This document shows positions 1-5,684 of a stretch of 6,736 nucleotides of DNA, in pieces. The number at the start of each line of letters is the position of its first letter. The stretch's first letter is position 1. The notes beneath the pieces are model-generated. The model made no database searches. It had not been told where the DNA came from and saw only the letters and a list, made by a program, of their open reading frames with translations. The DNA lies in assembly GCA_002400365.1 (NCBI GenBank), contig DHFK01000180.1, positions 3,890-10,625 of the forward strand, given 5' to 3'. Source of the DNA: Anaerolineales bacterium UBA4826. GTDB lineage: Bacteria; Chloroflexota; Anaerolineae; UBA4142. The position numbers were made by a program, and so were the translations under genes.

Positions 1-4
1 CGTT

Positions 5-20
5 CACCCTGTCACCTTGT
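5..20. repeat. Short octad tandem repeat upstream of the ABC gene
   Basis: Two near-identical 8-bp units, CACCCTGT and CACCTTGT, follow each other directly at the left edge of the window. They lie in the short leader before the ABC ATPase gene. The tract may continue to the left outside the window. With only two copies visible it could be chance, but it resembles the low-complexity tandem tracts inside the glycosyltransferase gene further right. Confidence 0.3.
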
Positions 21-41
21 CCTCCGCAGTGGAATTATCTC

Positions 42-46
42 AGGAG
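42..46 (+). promoter_or_regulatory. Ribosome-binding site of the ABC ATPase gene
   Basis: AGGAG sits 8 nt before the ATG at 55 and fixes that start. The reading frame itself is open to the left edge, so without this site a longer N-terminus could not be excluded. Confidence 0.8.
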
Positions 47-54
47 ATATACAA

Positions 55-801
55 ATGGCTGGCGAAGGCAAAGACATCATCATCTGCCGCGACGTCCACA
101 AGTGGTTCGACCGTTTGCACGTGTTGAAAGGCATCGACCTCACCGTGAAAACCGGCGAGGTGCTGGTCGTTTTCGGACCCTCCGGCTCCGGCAAGTCAAC
201 GTTCATCCGCACGATCAATCGCCTGGAAGAGCATCAGCGCGGCACGATCGTCGTGGACGGCATCGAGTTGACGCACGACATTCGCAACATCGCCGCGATC
301 CGCCAAGAGATCGGCATGGTGTTTCAATCTTTCAACCTCTTTCCGCACTTGACCGTGATGCAGAACATCACGCTCGCGCCTATCTGGGTGCGCCGCTGGT
401 CGGCGGAGAAAGCGGCACAGGTCGCGATGGATTTGTTAAAGCGCGTGGGGATTCCGGAGCAGGCGCACAAATTCCCGGCGCAACTCTCCGGCGGCCAGCA
501 GCAGCGCGTCGCGATTGCGCGCGCGCTGGCGATGCAGCCCAAGATCATGTTGTTCGACGAGCCGACGAGTGCGCTCGACCCGGAGATGATCAAAGAAGTG
601 CTGGACGTGATGACGCAATTGGCGAAATCGGGGATGACGATGATTTGCGTGACGCACGAGATGGGCTTTGCGCGCAGCGTCGCGCATCGCATGGTCTTTT
701 TCGATGGCGGTCAACTGATCGAAGAAGGCACGCCGGAGCAGATTTTCAAGAACCCGCAGCACGATCGGACGAAACTGTTCTTGTCGCAGATATTGCATTG
801 A
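55..801 (+). CDS. Polar amino-acid ABC transporter ATP-binding protein (GlnQ/ArtP type)
   Basis: This 248-aa protein is the cytoplasmic ATPase of an ABC importer; it hydrolyses ATP to drive uptake through a partner permease dimer. All nucleotide-binding motifs are present: Walker A GPSGSGKST (41-49), Q-loop at Q91, signature LSGGQQQR (144-151), Walker B IMLFDEP (164-170), D-loop SALD (172-175) and switch His201. The stretch HEMGFAR after the switch histidine, the motif FNLFPHLT (93-100) and the ~245-aa length are typical of the GlnQ/ArtP/HisP subfamily that moves polar amino acids. The exact substrate cannot be read from the ATPase. The start at 55 is supported by AGGAG 8 nt upstream. Permease and solute-binding genes are not visible and may lie to the left. 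A 14-bp inverted repeat separates it from the next gene, so it may end a transporter operon or be partly cotranscribed with the pxpA group. Confidence 0.95.
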   Translation: MAGEGKDIIICRDVHKWFDRLHVLKGIDLTVKTGEVLVVFGPSGSGKSTFIRTINRLEEHQRGTIVVDGIELTHDIRNIAAIRQEIGMVFQSFNLFPHLTVMQNITLAPIWVRRWSAEKAAQVAMDLLKRVGIPEQAHKFPAQLSGGQQQRVAIARALAMQPKIMLFDEPTSALDPEMIKEVLDVMTQLAKSGMTMICVTHEMGFARSVAHRMVFFDGGQLIEEGTPEQIFKNPQHDRTKLFLSQILH

Positions 802-808
802 GGGATGC

Positions 809-838
809 TGTAGGACAAATTTCCAAATTTGTCCTACA
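809..838. repeat. Perfect 14-bp inverted repeat, possible terminator or REP-like palindrome
   Basis: The arms TGTAGGACAAATTT (809-822) and AAATTTGTCCTACA (825-838) are exact reverse complements separated by CC. As RNA this gives a stem of about 12-14 bp with a tiny loop, followed by only four U residues (839-842). It lies between the stop of the ABC gene (801) and the ribosome-binding site of the next gene (about 844-852). It could attenuate or stop transcription in both directions, or be a dispersed intergenic palindrome. The AT-rich inner stem and short U-run make it a mediocre intrinsic terminator. Confidence 0.75.
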
Positions 839-854
839 TTTTCGGGAGAGGGAC

Positions 855-1934
855 ATGGACGCGCACTATCACCTGGCACAGAAACTGAACACACATCCGC
901 TGGGCGCGCCGGAGCGCGTCGAGTTGATGGAGATTTTGCGGATGCTCTTTTCGCCGCAGGAAGCCGACCTCGCCTTGCATCTGGGCTGGAAGCCAGAGCC
1001 GGTCGCGACGATCGCGGTAAAAGCCGGCGTCGCGCCGGATCAGGCGACCGCGCTCTGCGAAAGCATGGCGAACAAGGGCTTGGTCTACGCCTACGCCGCG
1101 CGCGGTGAAATGCGGTACGCGCTCCTGCCGACCGCGCCCGGGTTGTTCGAGTACCCCATCATGATTGGCGATCTCCCCGGGGTGGACATGGAGCGTCTCG
1201 GACAACTGTGGCACAAGTACTACGACGATGGCTGGGGCCACGAGTTGCACGGTGCGCCGACCAACATGGCGCGCGTCCTGCCACACGCGGACTCGATCGC
1301 CGAAAGCGTGACCGTCTTGCCGTTCGAACAAGCCGCCCGCTACATTGACGAGGCGGATGCGATCTCACTCGGGCGCTGTCCATGTCGCGCGAGCAAAAAG
1401 GCGTGCGACAAGCCGATCGAGGTGTGCCTTGCTTTTGGTCACGCGGCGCGCTTTATGGCGGAACGCAAAGCGGCGCGACTCATTGACCAGGCGCACGCGC
1501 GCGCGGTCTTGCGCCTTGCCGAGAAGGAGGGCTTGGTTCATTGCTCGTCGAATACGCTGGACAAGATTGATTTCATTTGTAACTGTTGTCCTTGCTGCTG
1601 CGGCATTCTCGGCGCGGCAAGCCGGTTAAAGGACGCGGCTTCGCGCCCGCACTCGAATTTCTACTCGACGATTGACGCCGACGCGTGTACCAGTTGCGCG
1701 CTGTGCGAGGATCGCTGCCCCGTCCATGCGATTTCGCTGGACGGCGCCGCGAGCGTAGATACGACGCTCTGCATCGGTTGCGGGCTGTGCGCTTCGGCGT
1801 GCGCCTACGATGCGGTGCGGCTCATGCGGAAAGCGGAGGAGATTCCGCCCGCCGACCACGCGACGCTCCTCCGGCATATCGCGAAGGAAAAAGGGCGCGC
1901 CAAAGAATTCATCGCCAATCTGGCGGCGGCGTAG
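855..1934 (+). CDS. Cysteine-rich [4Fe-4S] dicluster protein with probable winged-helix N-terminus
   Basis: This 359-aa protein has no signal peptide or membrane segment and should be cytoplasmic. Residues about 20-95 look helical and resemble a winged-helix fold (SPQEADLALHLGW, then a GLVYAY strand), though this is a weak call. The middle holds two unusual cysteine clusters: CPC...C...C (C175, C177, C184, C191) and CNCCPCCCG (242-250, six cysteines). The C-terminus is a classical two-cluster ferredoxin domain: C278-x2-C281-x2-C284-x3-C288-P and C306-x2-C309-x2-C312-x3-C316. I recognise this as a family of 4Fe-4S proteins common in anaerobes, but I know of no established function. The start at ATG 855 is supported by GGGAG (844-848); the frame stays open far upstream, but that stretch overlaps the ABC gene and its composition reads as a shadow. 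The stop is 6 bp before pxpA, suggesting a shared transcript. An electron-transfer or redox-sensing role is inference. Confidence 0.88.
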   Translation: MDAHYHLAQKLNTHPLGAPERVELMEILRMLFSPQEADLALHLGWKPEPVATIAVKAGVAPDQATALCESMANKGLVYAYAARGEMRYALLPTAPGLFEYPIMIGDLPGVDMERLGQLWHKYYDDGWGHELHGAPTNMARVLPHADSIAESVTVLPFEQAARYIDEADAISLGRCPCRASKKACDKPIEVCLAFGHAARFMAERKAARLIDQAHARAVLRLAEKEGLVHCSSNTLDKIDFICNCCPCCCGILGAASRLKDAASRPHSNFYSTIDADACTSCALCEDRCPVHAISLDGAASVDTTLCIGCGLCASACAYDAVRLMRKAEEIPPADHATLLRHIAKEKGRAKEFIANLAAA

Positions 1935-1940
1935 GACGAC

Positions 1941-2711
1941 ATGTCGGGAACCCCCTGGGTTGATTTGAACTGCGACGTGGGCGAGTCGTTCGGCGCGTAC
2001 ACGATGGGCGCCGATGCGGCGATCATGCCGTTCATCTCCTCCGCGAATATCGCGTGCGGCTTTCACGCCGGCGATCCGCGCGTGATGGAGCGCACCGTGC
2101 GCCTCGCGGTGCAGCACGGCGTCGCGGTGGGCGCGCATCCCGGTTTTCTCGATTGGATCGGCTTTGGTCGCCGCGTGCTGGGCGCGACGCCGGAGGAAAT
2201 CGAAAGCGATGTCCTGTACCAAATCGGCGCGCTGGACGTGTTCGCGCGCGTGGTGGGCACGCGCCTGGTCCACGTCAAGCCGCACGGCGCGCTGTACGAC
2301 CTCGCGGTGACCAATCCAGAAATCGCCGACGCCGTGGCGCGCGCGGTCGCGCGCTTTGACTCCAACTTGGCGCTTGTCGGGCTTGCCGGTTCGGCGATGA
2401 TGGACGCTGCGCGCGCGGCGGGTCTGCGCGCGGCGCGCGAGGGATTTTGCGATCGCGCGTATCAAGCCGACGGCGCGCTCATGTCGCGGCGCAGTCTCGG
2501 CGCGCTCATTGACGATCCACAGCGCGCGGCGCAGCAGGCGCTCGAGATCGTGCTGGACCAGTGTGTGACAACGCCGAGCGGCGACAAGATTCCGCTCGTG
2601 GTTGACACACTCTGCGTTCGCAGCGATACAGCAACCGCGCCGGCAATTGTCCGCGCGGTGCGTCAAGCGTTCGAGCAGAATGGCGTGGCTGTCACGGCGT
2701 TGGGGAAATGA
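1941..2711 (+). CDS. pxpA: 5-oxoprolinase subunit A (LamB/YcsF family)
   Basis: This 256-aa protein matches the LamB/YcsF family in length and motifs: DLNCDVGE (8-15), SANIACGFHAGDP (34-46), GAHPGF (64-69) with GFGRR (74-78), HVKPHGALYD (111-120), and EGFCDRAYQADGAL followed by R (167-183). PxpA works with PxpB and PxpC to open 5-oxoproline (pyroglutamate) to glutamate using ATP; it is a cytoplasmic enzyme subunit. Two motifs depart from the usual form. The family segment GAHPxxPDxxxFGR reads FLDWIGFGRR here, and the C-terminal CxHGD motif reads CVRSDT (225-230). No pxpB or pxpC gene follows; the next gene is a glycosyltransferase. The start ATG at 1941 has a weak AGGA (1933-1936) overlapping the upstream stop codon, consistent with translational coupling to the Fe-S gene. 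Family assignment is firm; activity as a true 5-oxoprolinase is less certain given the missing partners and the altered motif. Confidence 0.92.
   Translation: MSGTPWVDLNCDVGESFGAYTMGADAAIMPFISSANIACGFHAGDPRVMERTVRLAVQHGVAVGAHPGFLDWIGFGRRVLGATPEEIESDVLYQIGALDVFARVVGTRLVHVKPHGALYDLAVTNPEIADAVARAVARFDSNLALVGLAGSAMMDAARAAGLRAAREGFCDRAYQADGALMSRRSLGALIDDPQRAAQQALEIVLDQCVTTPSGDKIPLVVDTLCVRSDTATAPAIVRAVRQAFEQNGVAVTALGK
2702..2706 (+). promoter_or_regulatory. Ribosome-binding site supporting a TTG start
   Basis: GGGGA lies 11 nt before the TTG at 2718, inside the last codons of pxpA. An in-frame TGA at 2709-2711 rules out any earlier start for the glycosyltransferase. The next in-frame ATG (2991) would remove the conserved GIDAS N-terminus, so TTG is the best start. 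Confidence 0.6.
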
Positions 2712-2717
2712 TCCACA

Positions 2718-3860
2718 TTGCTTATCGGTATTGACGCCAGCCGCGCGACGAGCAACGCGCCCACGGGGACTGAAACCTACTCACGCGAATTGATCCGCGC
2801 GCTGCTCGCGCTCGACCGCGCGAACACGTATCGGCTCTACACCCGCGAGCCCGTGTCGCGCGATCTCTTTCTTCCAACTTCCAACCCTTCGACTTTGCTC
2901 AGGGCAAGCCTCCAACCTCCAATCTCCAATCTCCAGATCCGCGCGATTCCGTTTCCGCGTTTGTGGACCCACCTGCGCCTGTCGTTCGAGATGCTCACGC
3001 GTCCGCCGGACGTTCTCTTCGTTCCCGCGCACGTCCTGCCGCCGCTTCACCCGCGGCGTGCGATCGTCACCGTGCACGACCTGGGGCACCTGCGTTTTCC
3101 TGAGGCGCATCCGGCTTGGCAGCGGCTCTATCACACCTGGTCGCTGCGCTGGAACGTGCGCGCGGCTTGCCACATCTTCGCCGATTCCGAAGCGACGCGC
3201 GCTGACCTGGTCGAGTTGTGTCGCGTCGCGCCAGAAAAGATTTCGGTGGTCTATCCGGCGTACGACGCGCAACTGTATCAGCCAGTGCGCGACGCGGACG
3301 CGATTGAACGGGTCCAAGCGCGGTATCGTGTAGGCAAAGACTATGTGCTGACCATCGGCACGCTTCATCCGCGCAAAAACTATACGCGCCTGATCGAAGC
3401 GTTTGGCAAATTGCAGATTGCGAATTGCGAACTAGTCATTGTGGGCAAACGCGGCTGGCTCTACGACTCGATCTTTGCGCGCGCACAGTCTCTGCATCTC
3501 CAATCTCGAATCTCCTTTCTCGACTATGTGCCCGCGTCCGATCTGCCCGCGCTCATCAGCGGCGCGCGGCTGCTCGCGTTTCCCAGTCTGCACGAGGGCT
3601 TTGGCTTGCCGGTCTTGGAGGCGCAGGCGTGCGGTACGCCGGTCGTCTGCTCGATGGTTTCGTCGCTGCCCGAAGCCGCGGGCGATGCCGCGCTTTTCTT
3701 CGACCCGTTGGATGTGGACGCGATTGCCGGCGCGATGCGACGCGCGCTAACCGACGACGCGTTGCGCGCTAAATTGATCGCGCGCGGGTTTGACAACGTC
3801 AAGCGATTCTCGTGGGAGTCGAGCGCGCGCGCGGCGCTGGAGATTATTCGGAAAATATGA
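2718..3860 (+). CDS. Glycosyltransferase family 4 (GT-B fold)
   Basis: This 380-aa protein is a retaining GT-B glycosyltransferase that would move a sugar from a nucleotide-sugar donor to a polysaccharide, lipid-linked or protein acceptor at the cytoplasmic face of the membrane. Visible family motifs in order: GIDASRA (4-10), TVHDLGHLRFPE (118-129), FADSEATRADL (154-164), GTLHPRKNYTRLIEAF (214-229), LVIVGKRGW (239-247), and the EX7E-type segment FPSLHEGFGLPVLEA (288-302, E293 and E301), then SSLPEAAGDAALFFDP (315-330). Length is normal for the family. The acceptor and sugar are unknown. Start is TTG, 6 bp after the pxpA stop. Oddly, residues 52-73, 232-238 and about 258-269 are encoded by 7-bp tandem repeat tracts, described separately; they fall where the family has variable loops, so the fold is probably intact. 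The stop codon overlaps the protease start (ATGA, 3857-3860). Confidence 0.93.
   Translation: MLIGIDASRATSNAPTGTETYSRELIRALLALDRANTYRLYTREPVSRDLFLPTSNPSTLLRASLQPPISNLQIRAIPFPRLWTHLRLSFEMLTRPPDVLFVPAHVLPPLHPRRAIVTVHDLGHLRFPEAHPAWQRLYHTWSLRWNVRAACHIFADSEATRADLVELCRVAPEKISVVYPAYDAQLYQPVRDADAIERVQARYRVGKDYVLTIGTLHPRKNYTRLIEAFGKLQIANCELVIVGKRGWLYDSIFARAQSLHLQSRISFLDYVPASDLPALISGARLLAFPSLHEGFGLPVLEAQACGTPVVCSMVSSLPEAAGDAALFFDPLDVDAIAGAMRRALTDDALRAKLIARGFDNVKRFSWESSARAALEIIRKI
2871..2936. repeat. Heptad tandem repeat with palindromic core inside the glycosyltransferase gene
   Basis: This 66-bp tract has three parts: two copies of CTTCCAA (2871-2884); a 24-bp core with CCCT...AGGG dyad ends (2885-2904) followed by CAAG; and four 7-bp units CCTCCAA, CCTCCAA, TCTCCAA, TCTCCAG (2909-2936). 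It occupies exactly codons 52-73 and encodes the low-complexity stretch LPTSNPST...PPISNLQ. Its length is a multiple of three, so the gene stays open. The core and the heptads match, from memory, dispersed intergenic repeats of uncultured Chloroflexota, which suggests an element that has entered a coding sequence. Confidence 0.85.
3411..3431. repeat. Second heptad tandem repeat in the glycosyltransferase gene
   Basis: There are three adjacent 7-bp units, TTGCAGA, TTGCGAA and TTGCGAA, of 21 bp in all. They fill codons 232-238 (LQIANCE) just before the conserved LVIVGKRGW strand, where relatives usually have a variable loop. Confidence 0.75.
3491..3525. repeat. Third, degenerate heptad repeat in the glycosyltransferase gene
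   Basis: There are five 7-bp units in register: TCTGCAT, CTCCAAT, CTCGAAT, CTCCTTT, CTCGACT. The first ones closely match the CTCCAAT heptads of the tract at 2909-2936. They encode about residues 258-269, a loop and strand ahead of the conserved YVPASDLPAL. The last two units are diverged and may be ordinary coding sequence. Confidence 0.6.
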
Positions 3861-5368
3861 ACAAGACATTGCCAGTCCTTTGCCTTTTGTTCTTGCTGCT
3901 GTCGCCGGGACATGCGTCGTCGCAAACCGCGCAGGTGGACGCGCGCGTTTTGGAAGACACTGCCGATGGCAGGGTAGGGCGTTTCCTCGTCGTCTTGAAA
4001 GTACAAGCCCAATCGCGCGCGGGCGCCGCGTCAACCGATCGCGCCACGCGCGCCCGCGCGGTATTCGACGCGCTGCGTGAAACGGCGGCGGCGACTCAAC
4101 TCTCCATCCGCGCCGAACTCGACGCGCGCGGCGCCAAGTACCGCGCGTACTACATCGTCAATTTGCTCGCCGTCGAAGGCGATCGCGCGCTCGTGGACGC
4201 GCTTGCCGCGCGCCCTGACGTCCTTGCCATCGAATCGGATCGCGCGTTCCGCGTGCCGTTGGAACAGCCGGCGCGCGCGCCGACCGCGCCGACCGGAGTC
4301 GAGTGGAACGTCGGCAAAATCAACGCGCCGTCGCTCTGGGCAAGAGGTTACACCGGGCAAGGCATCGTCTATGCCAACGCCGACACCGGCGTTCAATGGG
4401 ATCATCCCGCGCTCAAGGGACATTATCGCGGTTGGAACGGCGCGACTGCGGACCACAACTCTAACTGGTGGGACGCGATTCGCGCGCCGATTGTCGGTGG
4501 CAGTGCCTGCGGTTACGCTTCTCCTGTTCCGTGCGACGATCATGGGCATGGGACACACACGACGGGCACCGGCGTCGGCGACGATGGCGCGGGCAACCAA
4601 ATCGGGGTTGCGCCGGGCGCAAGATGGATCGCGTGCCGCAACATGGACAACGGCGTTGGGCGCCCCAGTACCTACATCGAGTGCTTTCAGTTCTTCCTCG
4701 CGCCGACCGATCTGAACGGGAACAATCCCGATCCCGCCAGGCACGCCGATGTCGTCGGCAACTCGTACGCGTGCCCGCCGGAAGAACTCTGCTCGCCCAA
4801 TAGTCTGCTCGCCGCGATGGACAATTTGCGTGCGGCAGGCATCTTCATGTCTGTGTCGGCTGGGAATGAGGGGGCAGGGGGGTGTTCGACAGTTGGCGAT
4901 CCTCCCGGCATTTACGATTCTGCGATTTCCGTCGGCGCAACTGGCGCGACCGACAACATCGCGAGTTTCAGCAGTCGCGGTCCGGTCACGGTGGACGGCA
5001 GCAACCGGCGCAAGCCCGATCTAGTTGCGCCGGGCGTGGGCGTGCGCTCGAGTTGGGTGTCCAATCTGTACCGGGATGAGAGCGGGACTTCTATGGCTGC
5101 GCCGCACGTTGCCGGCGCGGCGGCGTTGTTGTGGTCGGCGTTTCCGCAACTGCGCCACAACGTGGACCTGACCGAGTCTATCCTCCAGCAAAGCGCGGTG
5201 CATCTGACCAGCGCCCAGGGCTGCGGCGGAGATAGCGCGTCCCAGGTGCCGAACAATGTGTACGGCTATGGGAGGATTGACGTCAACGCGGCGTACAATC
5301 TCGCGCTCACAAACGGTTTCATTCCCGCGCGGTTCCTTTTCCTTCCGCTGATCTTGCGCGGTAATTGA
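3857..5368 (+). CDS. Secreted S8 subtilisin-like serine protease (bacillopeptidase F-like)
   Basis: This 503-aa preproprotease would be exported and cleave proteins outside the cell. It has a signal peptide (about 1-22, hydrophobic PVLCLLFLLLSP), then an inhibitor-I9-like propeptide (about 41-133, ending in DVLAIESDRAFRVP). The catalytic domain spans about 148-485. The triad is Asp176 (ADTG), His231 (DDHGHGTH) and Ser412 (GTSMAAPH), with oxyanion Asn337 (SAGNEG). The long insert between Asp and His, with HYRGWNGATADHNSNWWDA, plus FQFFLAPTDLNG (277-288), are hallmarks of the bacillopeptidase F-like subgroup. The mature part has eight cysteines, which would allow four disulfides. The usual NSWGCP motif reads NSYACP (302-307). 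The protein ends in FLFLPLILRGN, a tail I associate with secreted Chloroflexota proteins. ATG 3857 is chosen over an upstream in-frame GTG (3812) because it begins the signal peptide; it overlaps the glycosyltransferase stop by 4 bp. Confidence 0.95.
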   Translation: MNKTLPVLCLLFLLLSPGHASSQTAQVDARVLEDTADGRVGRFLVVLKVQAQSRAGAASTDRATRARAVFDALRETAAATQLSIRAELDARGAKYRAYYIVNLLAVEGDRALVDALAARPDVLAIESDRAFRVPLEQPARAPTAPTGVEWNVGKINAPSLWARGYTGQGIVYANADTGVQWDHPALKGHYRGWNGATADHNSNWWDAIRAPIVGGSACGYASPVPCDDHGHGTHTTGTGVGDDGAGNQIGVAPGARWIACRNMDNGVGRPSTYIECFQFFLAPTDLNGNNPDPARHADVVGNSYACPPEELCSPNSLLAAMDNLRAAGIFMSVSAGNEGAGGCSTVGDPPGIYDSAISVGATGATDNIASFSSRGPVTVDGSNRRKPDLVAPGVGVRSSWVSNLYRDESGTSMAAPHVAGAAALLWSAFPQLRHNVDLTESILQQSAVHLTSAQGCGGDSASQVPNNVYGYGRIDVNAAYNLALTNGFIPARFLFLPLILRGN

Positions 5369-5396
5369 GCGCGTAGCCCGCTTTGTCCCACGCTTG

Positions 5397-5425
5397 TTGA
5401 TTGCGATAAGGTACGGTGATATAAT
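5397..5425 (+). promoter_or_regulatory. Sigma-70-type promoter for the antitoxin gene
   Basis: A -35 box TTGATT (5397-5402) and a perfect -10 box TATAAT (5420-5425) are separated by 17 bp, and TG precedes the -10 (extended -10). The start codon at 5448 lies 22 nt past the -10, so the leader would be short. This is the clearest promoter in the window and stands out from the GC-rich surroundings. Confidence 0.7.
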
Positions 5426-5447
5426 GCAGGCAGTGAGGTGAGTAGGA

Positions 5448-5684
5448 ATGGAACAGCGAACTGTGCAGTTCGTCTATGCTGAACTGAGTACAATCAAAGA
5501 GTCCTTGCGGAAGATTGAACAGGAAATCGAGCGATTGACTGCGCTCGTTGCCCCCGAGGAGAGAATGCTCAAGCCGACGGATTACATGTCTATCGTCGGA
5601 CTGGGCGCAAGCGGCACGCGCAACGTATCGGTAGAACACGATCGTTATGTCGGAGAAGCCATCGCTGATGAACATCTTCGTTGA
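5448..5684 (+). CDS. VapB-like antitoxin, small protein with coiled-coil N-terminus
   Basis: This 78-aa protein has a charged helical N-terminal half (about 8-35, ELSTIKESLRKIEQEIERL) likely to form a coiled coil or dimer. Its C-terminal half, SIVGLGASGTRNVSVEHDRYV (48-68), resembles the toxin-facing tail of antitoxins paired with PIN toxins, which often carry a G-x-G-x-SG...DVS..HDKY pattern. The gene has its own strong promoter and a GAGGTGA ribosome-binding site (5435-5441). Its last 17 bp overlap the start of a truncated PIN toxin frame (ATG 5668), the usual antitoxin-toxin order. In an intact module it would neutralise the toxin RNase and probably repress the promoter with it; here it looks orphaned. 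I see no N-terminal DNA-binding motif of known type. The family call rests on the C-terminal pattern and the neighbour. Confidence 0.75.
   Translation: MEQRTVQFVYAELSTIKESLRKIEQEIERLTALVAPEERMLKPTDYMSIVGLGASGTRNVSVEHDRYVGEAIADEHLR

Noticed and set aside
42..60. The leader AGGAGATATACAAATGGCT closely resembles the phage T7 gene 10 / expression-vector ribosome-binding site, raising the idea of vector contamination.
   Set aside because: The sequence just upstream (GTGGAATTATCTC) does not match the T7 leader, there are two mismatches in the short similar part, and everything downstream is a continuous natural gene context. Convergence on a strong ribosome-binding site is enough.
102..854. In-frame N-terminal extension of the Fe-S protein overlapping the ABC ATPase gene.
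   Set aside because: The extension reads as Arg-rich shadow sequence of the ABC gene, while ATG 855 has a good ribosome-binding site and begins a plausible N-terminus.
1626..2666. Long open frame (346 codons) on the - strand opposite pxpA and the end of the Fe-S gene.
   Set aside because: It lies opposite two genes with clear family motifs, its translation is Arg/Ala/His-rich without motifs, and open antisense frames are expected in GC-rich DNA.
2885..2936. The repeat in the glycosyltransferase gene as a CRISPR fragment.
   Set aside because: The units are only 7 bp and directly adjacent with no spacers, and no Cas genes are present.
3812..3856. Upstream GTG start for the protease.
   Set aside because: It would place 15 charged residues before the signal peptide; ATG 3857 gives a normal signal peptide and a typical 4-bp stop-start overlap.
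5369..5396. Searched for a terminator after the protease gene.
   Set aside because: No stem followed by a T-run is visible, so no terminator is called.
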